A stretch of DNA of 64,000 nucleotides. Source: GCA-002282575 sp964519885. GTDB taxonomy: Bacteria; Pseudomonadota; Gammaproteobacteria; Thiomicrospirales; Thiomicrospiraceae. The notes beneath the pieces are model-generated. The model was not told where the DNA came from and did no database searches. It worked only from the letters and a program-made list of their open reading frames with translations. Positions 26,795 through 35,690 of this stretch are shown one piece after another. Numbering within the stretch: the first letter of the stretch is position 1; every line of letters starts with the position of its first letter. The translations under genes and the position numbers were made by a program. Location of the stretch: assembly GCA_964519885.1 (NCBI GenBank), contig CAZFLX010000007.1, positions 27,327-91,326 of the forward strand. The letters run 5' to 3'.

Positions 26795-27465
26795 TGTAAT
26801 TGCTCCCACCATTGTCGCATCGACAAGGCTTGACTGGGCATTGCTTGCAGCAAACGCCATTGTAATAATTCACGCAACGCGCGGCTGGCTTTTCCCTGAG
26901 GTGCTTGAGTTATTAAAGCCAATAACTCAGCCCCCGAAATACCTGCCTCACATTGCTGCCATCCATCTATGTGCCACTGATAATGACACTCAGCCAAAAT
27001 AGGCTGATGCTCACGGGTTTGCTGCGGCAAAGCATAGCCCATTTCTGCAATAAATAACCATTCAAAACGTCTGAGCGCCCATGCCATTTGGCTGCGCTCT
27101 GTTCCCGAACTTCTTAATAAATCCATTAATTGCTGATAAGCAGCAAACAGAGCGGGAAAAGGCTGTTCTACCAACAAGCTACGATGCAGCAATTCATTGG
27201 CGTAAAGCCCGCTCCAATTCGCCATACCTTGCAATGGCATTTGGTAGGCTAAGGCTTCACACTGAGTCACCCAACCGCCCGACTGTTTACCGGCTCGCCA
27301 AGCAATGGCTAACTCGGAAAAAGCTGGCATTGAAGCGAGTTTTTTCTGACCACCTTTAAACGTCAGTTGTAGGCGACCATAACGCTCAGTCAGTAAACTT
27401 AACCATAAACTGGTTTCACCCTGAGGACGCGAAAACAAGAGATAAGCCTTATCTTGCAACAACAC
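26791..27465 (-). CDS. recO: DNA repair protein RecO
   Basis: Annealing and RecA-loading mediator of the RecF pathway. 224 residues. The N-terminal OB-fold carries YLLFSRPQGETSLWLSLLTERYGR, and LYANELLHRSL and LRRFEWLFIAEMGYAL mark the helical domain. There is no zinc-finger cysteine cluster, as in other gammaproteobacterial RecO. It lies between era (23 bp away) and pdxJ (4-bp overlap). Confidence 0.93.
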   Translation of the reverse strand: MLLQDKAYLLFSRPQGETSLWLSLLTERYGRLQLTFKGGQKKLASMPAFSELAIAWRAGKQSGGWVTQCEALAYQMPLQGMANWSGLYANELLHRSLLVEQPFPALFAAYQQLMDLLRSSGTERSQMAWALRRFEWLFIAEMGYALPQQTREHQPILAECHYQWHIDGWQQCEAGISGAELLALITQAPQGKASRALRELLQWRLLQAMPSQALSMRQWWEQLQ

Positions 27466-27488
27466 AGCGTTTAGGACTAATTATGCGA

Positions 27489-28382
27489 TTACTGATAACC
27501 TAAACTCGCTAAAGCACGTTCGTCATCCGACCAGTTATCTTTAACCTTCACCCAAAGCTGTAAATGAACGCGACTATCGAGCAAACGCATTAAGTCTTGA
27601 CGTGCTTCACTGCCGACTTGTTTCAACATGCCACCGCCTTCGCCAATGACAATACGCTTTTGCCCTTCGCGCTCCACTAAAATCAAGGCATCAATCAACA
27701 CCCTTTCAGGCGTCACTTCATACTTCTCAATCTCAACGGTTAAGCCATAAGGAATTTCTTTTTCCAAGCGGCGCATCAGTTTTTCACGCACCATTTCCGC
27801 AGCGAGGAAACGAGAAGAAGCATCGGTCACCATATCTTCATCAAACATTGGCTCGCCTTCTGGCAAATGTTTAATCAGCGTGTTAATGACTAACTGAGTG
27901 TGCTTTTTGTCGTAAGCCGAAATGGGCAGGCTTTCGGTAAATTTAACCTTTTGACCTAATTCAGCCAAATAAGGCAGTAGCTTTTCACGCGGTTGAATTT
28001 TATCTACCTTGTTAATCACCAACACCACTGGGACTTTGACGTTAGCGATTAATTGCGCCACGCGCGCATCTTCGTCAGTAAAACGTCCCGCTTCGACCAA
28101 CATCATCACCACATCCACCCCTTCTAGGGCACTAGACGCAGTACGATTCATCACACGATTCAATGCTTTACCGCCATTCAAATGAATACCAGGGGTGTCC
28201 ACAAACACCAACTGAGCTTCATCTAAGCTTAAAATGCCGTGAATACGATGGCGCGTGGTTTGAGGCTTAGGTGAAGTGATGCTAATTTTCTGACCAATTA
28301 AGCCATTCATGAGCGTCGATTTACCGACATTCGGACGACCGACAATGGCAATGGTGCCACAACGAAATTGCGTATCAGCCAT
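27489..28382 (-). CDS. era: GTPase Era
   Basis: Ribosome-assembly GTPase that binds the 3' end of 16S rRNA. 297 residues from ATG 28382, set by GAGGA 8 nt upstream; a GTG 15 bases earlier contains that site and is rejected. G1 is GRPNVGKS, G3 is DTPGIH and G4 is NKVDK. The C-terminal KH domain has RIVIGEGGGMLKQVG. It overlaps the rnc stop by eight bases. Confidence 0.97.
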   Translation of the reverse strand: MADTQFRCGTIAIVGRPNVGKSTLMNGLIGQKISITSPKPQTTRHRIHGILSLDEAQLVFVDTPGIHLNGGKALNRVMNRTASSALEGVDVVMMLVEAGRFTDEDARVAQLIANVKVPVVLVINKVDKIQPREKLLPYLAELGQKVKFTESLPISAYDKKHTQLVINTLIKHLPEGEPMFDEDMVTDASSRFLAAEMVREKLMRRLEKEIPYGLTVEIEKYEVTPERVLIDALILVEREGQKRIVIGEGGGMLKQVGSEARQDLMRLLDSRVHLQLWVKVKDNWSDDERALASLGYQ

Positions 28383-29070
28383 GACGTTTTTCCTCACATT
28401 CTGCCAGCATCAGTGCAGCAGCGGCTTGTTCTGCTTTACGACGACTATTCGCCGTTGCCTGAGTTGTTGGAAAGCCAGCAACTTGGCAGGCCACCGTGAA
28501 CATCAGCGCATGAGCCTCGCCCACCTGTTTTAATAAATCATAATCGGGCAGCCCTTTATTGCGCGCCTGACACCATTCTTGCAGTCGCGTTTTAGGGTCT
28601 TTTTCCGTCGCCACTTCTTCTAACGTATCAAAGCGCGGTAATAAATAACGCAACACAAACTCACGTGTCGCTTCCATGCCCGCATCTAAATAAATGGCTG
28701 CAATCACCGCTTCAAAAGCATCGGCAATGGTCGATGCACGACGATAACCACCACTTTTTAACTCGCCAGAACCCAATTTTAAACAATCACCAAGCCTTAA
28801 TTCAGTGGCAAACTCCGCCAGAGTCTCTTCACGCACCAGACGGGCACGCATGCGCGTCAACACCCCTTCGGGCTGTTTGGGAAACCGTGCATACAGGGCT
28901 TCGGCAGCTAAAAAGTTCAGAATACCATCACCTAAAAACTCCAGCCGTTCATTGTGCGCACTGGCATAACTACGATGCGTTAAGGCTTGCCAAAGCAAAG
29001 ATGGATTATTGAACTGGTGACCAATACGCGCCATACACTCTTGTTGTAGACGAAGCTCATCGACCTTCAT
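28375..29070 (-). CDS. rnc: Ribonuclease III
   Basis: Cleaves double-stranded RNA, including rRNA precursors. 231 residues. The signature NERLEFLGDGILN supplies the catalytic Glu and Asp, a second acidic pair lies in ADAFEAVIAAIYLD, and a C-terminal dsRNA-binding domain starts near residue 155. It shares one base with the lepB stop and eight with era, so lepB-rnc-era are translationally linked. Confidence 0.97.
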   Translation of the reverse strand: MKVDELRLQQECMARIGHQFNNPSLLWQALTHRSYASAHNERLEFLGDGILNFLAAEALYARFPKQPEGVLTRMRARLVREETLAEFATELRLGDCLKLGSGELKSGGYRRASTIADAFEAVIAAIYLDAGMEATREFVLRYLLPRFDTLEEVATEKDPKTRLQEWCQARNKGLPDYDLLKQVGEAHALMFTVACQVAGFPTTQATANSRRKAEQAAAALMLAECEEKRHG

Positions 29071-29828
29071 TACTGGATAGATCTCCCGATTCGGTCGCCA
29101 TTTACACCACTATCAAAGTGCATCCAAATAAAGAAGGCTTTGCCTTTCAAATTTTCTTCAGGCACAAAACCCCAATAACGGCTATCGTAACTATGATCTC
29201 GGTTGTCACCCATCATGAAATAATGCCCTTCAGGCACAACCGCTTCCATGACATCAGAAGCCGGTCTATCTTTATCAATCAAGACGTTGTGCTGAATACC
29301 TAATAGGTTTTCGCTCAATTCCAGCGTACCGTTCAATACAGCCCCTGATCCTGTGGTTTCATAGCGTCCAATGGCTTGCTGCTTAACAGGCTCACCATTC
29401 ACCATCAGTGTTTTATTGATGTAGCTAATGCGATCACCCGGTAAACCAATCACACGCTTAATGTAGTCTTTGTCGGGTTCAACCGGGTAACGAAACACCA
29501 CCACATCACCACGCGCTGGCTCACCTGTCGCAATGAGTTTTGTGTAAACCACTGGCAACTTCACCCCATAACTGGCTTTGTTGACCAGAATAAAATCGCC
29601 AATATGTAAAGTCGGATACATAGAGCCTGAAGGAATGCGGAAAGGTTCAACCACAAATGAGCGGAGTACCAGCACAATTAACAGCACCGGAAAGAGTGAA
29701 CGCGCATAATCCATCACCATCGGCATGGGCGCATCAGCAGCACGTTTAGGCTCAAGCACCCATTTATCAATGGCCGCTAAAATACCGCCAATCACAACAG
29801 CAAGCGTTAAGATGATTTCAAACAACAT
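29070..29828 (-). CDS. lepB: Signal peptidase I
   Basis: Inner-membrane protease that removes Sec and Tat signal peptides. 252 residues. Two N-terminal membrane segments precede the catalytic Ser69 (PSGSMYPTL) and Lys124 (DYIKRVIGLPGD), and GDNRDHSYDSRYWGFVP is the family's C-terminal box. It is 14 bp after lepA. Confidence 0.97.
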   Translation of the reverse strand: MLFEIILTLAVVIGGILAAIDKWVLEPKRAADAPMPMVMDYARSLFPVLLIVLVLRSFVVEPFRIPSGSMYPTLHIGDFILVNKASYGVKLPVVYTKLIATGEPARGDVVVFRYPVEPDKDYIKRVIGLPGDRISYINKTLMVNGEPVKQQAIGRYETTGSGAVLNGTLELSENLLGIQHNVLIDKDRPASDVMEAVVPEGHYFMMGDNRDHSYDSRYWGFVPEENLKGKAFFIWMHFDSGVNGDRIGRSIQ

Positions 29829-29842
29829 GCAGAATATGCCTC

Positions 29843-31651
29843 TTAATTGTCTTTATTGACATGCAAAATGGCTAAGAAGGCTTCCTGTGGAATCTCGACG
29901 CTACCAATGGTTTTCATGCGTTTTTTACCCTCTTTCTGTTTCTCTAACAGTTTTTTCTTACGAGAAACGTCACCGCCATAACATTTAGCCAACACATCTT
30001 TACGCATGGCTTTAATGTTGGTACGTGCAATCACCTTAGCGCCAATCGCTGCCTGAATCGGCACTTCAAACATTTGACGAGGAATCAGCTCTTTCAAGCG
30101 ATCAATCACGTCACGACCACGATACTGTGCCGTACTACGATGCACAATCATCGATAAGGCATCGACAGACTCAGCATTCACCATAATATCCATACGAACC
30201 AAATCATCGGCCTGAAAACGCAAAAACTCATAATCCATCGAAGCATAGCCACGCGAAATCGATTTTAAGCGGTCAAAGAAGTCTAACACCACTTCATTCA
30301 GTGGTAACTCCATTTGCAACTGAACTTGATTACCCGCATAAACCATGTTCTTCTGCACGCCACGTTTTTCCATACACAAGCCCATCACCGCGCCAACATA
30401 GTCTTGCGGCAAGAGTAAATTAGCTTGAATAATGGGTTCACGAATCTCTTTAATACTACCCAACTCTGGCAATTTTGCGGGATTATCAACGAGTAATACT
30501 TCATCTCGCGTGGTTAACACTTCATAAACCACCGTCGGTGCAGTGGTAATCAGGTCCAGATTAAACTCACGCTCTAAACGCTCTTGGATAATCTCCATGT
30601 GAAGCAGACCCAAGAAGCCGCAACGGAAACCAAAGCCCAATGCGGTGGATGTTTCTGGTTCAAAGAACAAAGAGGCATCATTTAAGCGCAATTTACGTAG
30701 CGATTCGCGCAGATTTTCATAGTCTTCGGAGCTGATCGGAAAAATACCGGCAAAGACGCGTGGTTGTGCTGGCTTAAATCCAGGCAATGCAGCTTCAGCG
30801 GGATTGGCTGCATCGGTTAGCGTATCCCCTACAGGGGCGCCATCAATCTCTTTAAGTCCTGCAATGACAAAACCAACTTCACCTGAGTAAAGCGCCTCGC
30901 GCTTAGTGCGTTTTGGTGTAAACACCCCGACTTCATGCACTTCATGCACATCACCAGTCGACATCACCTTCATTTTGGTTTTGGCACGAATTGAACCGTC
31001 CATCACACGCACTAAAGACACAACACCCAAATAATTGTCATACCAAGAGTCGATAATTAAGGCTTTCAATGGACCATCAGGATTACCCTTAGGTGCTGGA
31101 ATTTTAGCAATGATTTCTTCCAGCGTTTCTTTAATGCCCACACCTGCTTTGGCACTGGCATGTACCGCCTCGGTGGCATCAATGCCGATGATTTCTTCAA
31201 TCTCAGCAATTACGCGCTCAGGATCGGCTGCAGGTAGATCAATCTTGTTCAATACAGGCAAGACTTCCAAATCTTGTTCAATGGCGGTGTAACAGTTGGC
31301 AACCGTTTGCGCTTCCACACCTTGGGATGCATCAACCACCAATAACGCACCTTCACAAGCCGCCAAAGAACGCGATACTTCGTAAGAAAAATCGACGTGA
31401 CCAGGAGTGTCAATAAAATTTAATTCGTAAGTTTTTCCATTATCCGACTTGTAGTGCAAGGTCACACTCGCTGCCTTAATGGTAATGCCGCGCTCACGCT
31501 CCAAATCCATCGAATCGAGCACCTGCGCCGACATTTCTCGATCAGTTAACCCACCGCAATACTGAATAAAGCGATCAGCTAATGTCGATTTGCCATGATC
31601 AATGTGCGCGATAATCGAAAAATTACGAATTAAATCCAACTCTTGAGCCAT
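29843..31651 (-). CDS. lepA: Elongation factor 4 (LepA)
   Basis: Ribosome-associated GTPase involved in translation fidelity and initiation. 602 residues from ATG 31651 (MAQELDLIRNFSIIAHIDHGKST). The upstream in-frame codons cross the mucD terminator and are not coding. G-domain motifs AHIDHGKST, DTPGHVDF and NKIDLP are present, and the protein ends in the LepA-specific C-terminal domain (GGDVSRKKKLLEKQKEGKKR). It is followed by lepB as in E. coli. Confidence 0.97.
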   Translation of the reverse strand: MAQELDLIRNFSIIAHIDHGKSTLADRFIQYCGGLTDREMSAQVLDSMDLERERGITIKAASVTLHYKSDNGKTYELNFIDTPGHVDFSYEVSRSLAACEGALLVVDASQGVEAQTVANCYTAIEQDLEVLPVLNKIDLPAADPERVIAEIEEIIGIDATEAVHASAKAGVGIKETLEEIIAKIPAPKGNPDGPLKALIIDSWYDNYLGVVSLVRVMDGSIRAKTKMKVMSTGDVHEVHEVGVFTPKRTKREALYSGEVGFVIAGLKEIDGAPVGDTLTDAANPAEAALPGFKPAQPRVFAGIFPISSEDYENLRESLRKLRLNDASLFFEPETSTALGFGFRCGFLGLLHMEIIQERLEREFNLDLITTAPTVVYEVLTTRDEVLLVDNPAKLPELGSIKEIREPIIQANLLLPQDYVGAVMGLCMEKRGVQKNMVYAGNQVQLQMELPLNEVVLDFFDRLKSISRGYASMDYEFLRFQADDLVRMDIMVNAESVDALSMIVHRSTAQYRGRDVIDRLKELIPRQMFEVPIQAAIGAKVIARTNIKAMRKDVLAKCYGGDVSRKKKLLEKQKEGKKRMKTIGSVEIPQEAFLAILHVNKDN

Positions 31652-31677
31652 GAAATACCTAAAACCGCTTAACCAAC

Positions 31678-31701
31678 AAAAAACGGGGAGCATGGCTCCC
31701 C
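31678..31701 (-). terminator. Rho-independent terminator between mucD and lepA
   Basis: On the minus strand, arms GGGGAGC (31701-31695) and GCTCCCC (31691-31685) with a 3-nt loop run into a T-tract (A-run 31678-31683 on the plus strand). It lies between the mucD stop and the lepA start, so lepA probably has its own promoter or depends on read-through. Confidence 0.8.
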
Positions 31702-31723
31702 ACAAATAATCGACTACTTTAAC

Positions 31724-33157
31724 TTATTGAATGACGATCGGCAAGAATATTGCACGGTTTCCACGCAGAATGCGCATCGGAATTTTCTGACCTTTAGGCA
31801 GTTTTTGCAATAAAACCTGGGCAGAATCGACTGAATCCAAACGTATGTAATTTAATTCTAACAACACATCTCCTTCACGCACACCAGCATTTGAAAAGGC
31901 ACCTTCTTCAACCGCACCAACACGTAAGCCGAAATCAATACCCAATTTTTGCTTACTAGCATCATCCAAGGCTAGTAACTGAGCCCCTTCAATCACTTTA
32001 CCAACAGCTTGCTCTTTGCTGCCCGCACGCTTGTTGGTTTTAGCAACTTTTTGATCCTCAGGCAAGGCATCTATCACCACGGTAAGATTCATTAATTTGC
32101 CCTGACGCAATAATTTCATCTCAATGGGTTGTCCGACCGGTGTCATGCCAATAACCGGTGGTAGCGTACCCGACTTATTGATTTCACGACCATTGACCGA
32201 CAAGATAATGTCGCCCGCCTTAATCCCCGCTTTGGCGGCCGGTGTATCCGGGAAAACTTCAGCCACCAAAGCACCTTTGGGTTTGTCCATGCCAAAAGAC
32301 TCTGACAATTCAGAAGTAACTTCTTGAACATTAACCCCTAAATAACCACGCGTTACTTTGCCATTTTTCTTTAGCTGATCCACGGTGTTCATCGCCACTT
32401 CAATCGGAATGGAGAATGACAACCCCATGAAACCACCGCTGCGACTGTAAATTTGTGAGTTGATCCCCACCACTTCACCCGCCAAATTAAACAATGGTCC
32501 ACCGGAGTTACCTGGGTTAATCGCCACATCGCTCTGAATGAAAGGTACATAGGTATCATCGGGTAAAGTACGCTCTTTCGCCGAAACAATACCTTGGGTA
32601 ACTGTGGCTTCAAATCCGAAAGGCGAACCAATAGCCAATACCCATTCACCAACTTTTAACTTGCTGGTTTGACCAAGGGTCACGCTGGGTAAGCCTTTTG
32701 CTTCTACTTTTAATAAAGCGATATCAGTACGTTCATCACTACCTACTACTTTAGCAATCAATTCTTTACGATCACTAAAGCGAACGGTAATTTCATCGGC
32801 CTCAGCAATGACATGATGATTGGTGATGATATAACCATCGGCTGAAATAATAAAACCCGTGCCAAGCGATTGCATTTCTTTCTTATTATCATCTCCTTTT
32901 CCGCGTGGTACCTCTCCATGACCAGGAGGTAGCGGAAAACTATCTCCAAAGAATCGACGTAATAATTCTTCCGGAATACCGTTTAAATCGGCACGACGTT
33001 GTGGTTTGACCTTAGATGCTGTCGAAATATTCACCACAGCGGGCGCATTTTTTTCAACTAAAGGAACAAAATCAGGCAACTGAGCTTGTGCTATCGGCAC
33101 CAACCACAGCCACGAAAATAAAATAGAAAATACCAATAACGACTTATTAAACAACAT
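31724..33157 (-). CDS. mucD: Periplasmic serine protease DegP/DegQ family (MucD-like)
   Basis: Exported protease and chaperone for misfolded envelope proteins. 477 residues. A signal peptide ends near AQAQ (residue 26). The trypsin-like domain has His115 (TNHHVI), Asp145 (RTDIALL) and Ser218 (GNSGGP). Two PDZ domains follow (about 275-370 and 390-475). Length and position next to rseC and lepA match P. aeruginosa MucD. It ends before a strong terminator. Degradation of envelope proteins is known for the family; its own targets are not visible. Confidence 0.95.
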   Translation of the reverse strand: MLFNKSLLVFSILFSWLWLVPIAQAQLPDFVPLVEKNAPAVVNISTASKVKPQRRADLNGIPEELLRRFFGDSFPLPPGHGEVPRGKGDDNKKEMQSLGTGFIISADGYIITNHHVIAEADEITVRFSDRKELIAKVVGSDERTDIALLKVEAKGLPSVTLGQTSKLKVGEWVLAIGSPFGFEATVTQGIVSAKERTLPDDTYVPFIQSDVAINPGNSGGPLFNLAGEVVGINSQIYSRSGGFMGLSFSIPIEVAMNTVDQLKKNGKVTRGYLGVNVQEVTSELSESFGMDKPKGALVAEVFPDTPAAKAGIKAGDIILSVNGREINKSGTLPPVIGMTPVGQPIEMKLLRQGKLMNLTVVIDALPEDQKVAKTNKRAGSKEQAVGKVIEGAQLLALDDASKQKLGIDFGLRVGAVEEGAFSNAGVREGDVLLELNYIRLDSVDSAQVLLQKLPKGQKIPMRILRGNRAIFLPIVIQ

Positions 33158-33171
33158 ATTGCCTTCCTATG

Positions 33172-33630
33172 TTAATGAGTCAAACGATGAATCTCGTGCA
33201 CCTTTGGTGTACAGGCTAGATTCAGTTTACCAACCAGATACCAACTCGACAAGAGTGAAAAGATGCCAAGTAGTAACGCACCCATGTCTTGCGCTATCTC
33301 TTGACCTAAAGCCAACCCCAATAACAGCGCTAACAGCGGCACACCATAAGCCATCAAACTTAAGCGAATCAAAGCATTTTGTGAAAGAGACAACAATAAG
33401 GCATCTCCCACATTAACAGATTCAGCCAAGGGAAGATAAAGTTTTAAGGCTGGTGCTCTCTTAAGTAAGCGTGCAAAGGCGTTGGTTTGGCAACCCAGAC
33501 CACCCGCACCACAACCGCCACCATGACAAGCAGACTGTGCGTTATCACTGACATCTAACAATAATTGACCATCCTGATCGACAGCACGTACCACTGCCCA
33601 AGTTTTGATTTCATCTAAAGACGACGTCAT
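33172..33630 (-). CDS. rseC: SoxR-reducing system / sigma-E regulator RseC family protein
   Basis: 152 residues. An N-terminal cytoplasmic domain has the family's cysteine cluster (ACHGGGCGAGGLGC, residues 35-48) and the NAFARLL segment; two membrane helices follow (about 88-108 and 112-133). In E. coli RseC, together with the Rsx/Rnf complex, helps reduce SoxR; in Pseudomonas it is MucC. This genome also has rnf genes (54.4 kb). It is 14 bp upstream of mucD, but rpoE, rseA and rseB, which normally precede it, are absent. Confidence 0.9.
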   Translation of the reverse strand: MTSSLDEIKTWAVVRAVDQDGQLLLDVSDNAQSACHGGGCGAGGLGCQTNAFARLLKRAPALKLYLPLAESVNVGDALLLSLSQNALIRLSLMAYGVPLLALLLGLALGQEIAQDMGALLLGIFSLLSSWYLVGKLNLACTPKVHEIHRLTH

Positions 33631-33714
33631 GGTAATATGAACAACTTATAGGATTGATAGAGTGACTATCTTAAAATAAATCCATCATTCATTCTAGGGA
33701 AGCGGTAAAAGAGT

Positions 33715-35322
33715 TTGTTAAAATTTCATCAACCCAATAACATTATTATTATTGGTGGCGGCATCGCTGGTCTGTCCTTAGCGTTAAAACTAGCCGACCA
33801 CAACGCCGTTACCCTACTGACTAAACGTGGTTTATTAGAGTCGAATACTCTCTACGCTCAGGGTGGTATTGCGGCTGTGCTAGATCCTAACGACTCAATC
33901 GAAGAGCATGTGCAAGACACCTTGGTTGCTGGCGATGGTTTATGTGATGAAGCGGCAGTTAGATTTACGGCTACACACGGACGACAAGCGATTGAAGAGC
34001 TGATTCAGCTGTCGGTTCCCTTTACGGCATGCCAAGCGGATGATGAACAAGACTGTGACCTGTTTCCTTATCACCTCACTCGTGAGGGCGGTCACAGTCA
34101 CAGACGTATTATTCATGCTGCCGATCATACCGGTCAGTCAGTGCAGCTCAGCTTAGCACTCAAAATTCGTCAGCACAGCAATATTTTATTGCTTGAACAT
34201 CACACAGCCGTTGACTTAATTGAAAGAGAAGGTCGCTGTGTCGGCGTTTATGCTTTAAATCAAGCCACTGACGAAATTTCTACCCTTGCATCTCCAGCGG
34301 TAGTGCTGGCAACGGGTGGCGCTGGTAAAGTCTACCTTTACACCAGCAATCCCGATTTAGCGACGGGTGATGGCATTGCCATGGCTTGGCGATCAGGTTG
34401 CCGTGTTGCCAATATGGAATTTATGCAATTTCATCCAACGGTTCTTTACCATCCCAGTGAACGTGCTTTTCTCATTTCAGAAGCTGTGCGGGGTGAAGGT
34501 GGCTACCTCAAACGCCCTGATGGTTCGCGCTTTATGCATGAATATGATCAGCGCCTCGAACTGGCACCACGTGACATTGTTGCCCGGGCGATTGATGCGG
34601 AAATGAAAAAACTCGGTTGTGATCATATGTGGTTAGACATTAGTCATCGTGATGCTGAATTTGTTAAAAGTCACTTCCCGACCATTTATAAGCGCTGCTT
34701 AGGGTTAGGAATTGATATTACTAAAGAACCTATCCCCATTGTTCCGGCGACTCACTATACCTGTGGCGGTGTCTATACCGATTTACGTGCTAGAACGGAT
34801 TTGAAGGGTTTGTACGCGGTGGGTGAAGTCGCCTATACCGGATTACATGGCGCCAATCGTTTGGCCAGCAACTCATTATTAGAGGGGCTAGTATTTGCCA
34901 ATGCCGCTTATGAAGACATTATGTTACGTAAAGCCGAGGGAAAACTGATTGCCCCGCCCAACTTGCCTGACTGGGATGAAAGCCAAGTTAACCCTAGCCC
35001 AGAACAAGTTTTAATTGCCCATGACTGGGACGAAATTCGTCGTGTGATGTGGGACTTTGTGGGCATTGTTAGAACGGAAGAAAGACTCAAACGTGCGCTA
35101 AAACGCATCTTAGTGATTCGAGAAGAAATTGAGGATTTTTATGCTCAATACTACCTTAACACCGACTTCATTGAACTGAGAAACTTGGCACAAGTCGCTG
35201 AATTGATTATCCGTTCAGCTCTGTCTCGTAAAGAAAGTCGAGGGCTACATTATGTGCTCGATTATCCCAACCACTCAACTCACCCCCATCCAACCATTCT
35301 TAACCCCAAAGATTCAGTCTGA
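33715..35322 (+). CDS. nadB: L-aspartate oxidase
   Basis: Oxidises L-aspartate to iminoaspartate, the first step of NAD synthesis. 535 residues. The FAD-binding N-terminus is GGGIAGLSLALKLAD, and TREGGHSHRRIIHAADHTG and RLASNSLLEGLVFA are family boxes. The start must be the TTG at 33715: an in-frame stop lies at 33706 and no ATG comes before the FAD fold. TTG is unusual for this gene. It diverges from rseC with an 84-bp gap, as nadB diverges from rpoE in other gammaproteobacteria. Confidence 0.96.
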   Translation: MLKFHQPNNIIIIGGGIAGLSLALKLADHNAVTLLTKRGLLESNTLYAQGGIAAVLDPNDSIEEHVQDTLVAGDGLCDEAAVRFTATHGRQAIEELIQLSVPFTACQADDEQDCDLFPYHLTREGGHSHRRIIHAADHTGQSVQLSLALKIRQHSNILLLEHHTAVDLIEREGRCVGVYALNQATDEISTLASPAVVLATGGAGKVYLYTSNPDLATGDGIAMAWRSGCRVANMEFMQFHPTVLYHPSERAFLISEAVRGEGGYLKRPDGSRFMHEYDQRLELAPRDIVARAIDAEMKKLGCDHMWLDISHRDAEFVKSHFPTIYKRCLGLGIDITKEPIPIVPATHYTCGGVYTDLRARTDLKGLYAVGEVAYTGLHGANRLASNSLLEGLVFANAAYEDIMLRKAEGKLIAPPNLPDWDESQVNPSPEQVLIAHDWDEIRRVMWDFVGIVRTEERLKRALKRILVIREEIEDFYAQYYLNTDFIELRNLAQVAELIIRSALSRKESRGLHYVLDYPNHSTHPHPTILNPKDSV

Positions 35323-35372
35323 TGGGGTTAAAAAGTATGATCAAACAACTTCAATAAGTTGACTAAACGGGC

Positions 35373-35630
35373 TTAATCCAGCTCTTTCAGCACATCAGAA
35401 ACAGTTTCTAAATCCATCATTTTACCCACGTACATTCTGACTAACACTGGGTTTGCCCATAATCCATTTTCTGACAATGCAATGGTAGCCCGGCGTATTT
35501 CCATAAAATCAACCGATTCATCTAATACAGGATATTGGTGAGGGCTCATGGTTGCCGAAGACATAGCCGGTGGTGGACGACGAATCACTTTACGTGACGC
35601 GAGTGATAAAACAGGTTTTTCATCTGACAT
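35373..35630 (-). CDS. Small conserved-looking protein of unknown function
   Basis: 85 residues from ATG 35630. An AAGG lies 9 nt upstream of this ATG but only 3 nt before the other ATG at 35636, so I prefer the second. The first third is basic and proline-rich (SRKVIRRPPP); the rest (from about residue 35) looks globular and ends acidic (SDVLKELD). No signal peptide or membrane segment is seen. It follows the PDC-sensor gene by 60 bp on the same strand. I do not recognise the family. Confidence 0.6.
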   Translation of the reverse strand: MSDEKPVLSLASRKVIRRPPPAMSSATMSPHQYPVLDESVDFMEIRRATIALSENGLWANPVLVRMYVGKMMDLETVSDVLKELD

Positions 35631-35690
35631 AATCATGTACCTTAAAATTAATCGAAGTATTTTTTAACTCTGTTAGTTGTTCATAGCCAA

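Noticed and set aside
35301..35330. TAACCCC...GGGGTTA hairpin across the nadB stop as a terminator
   Set aside because: The loop is 16 nt and the plus side is followed by A residues, not T; it is at most a weak structure.
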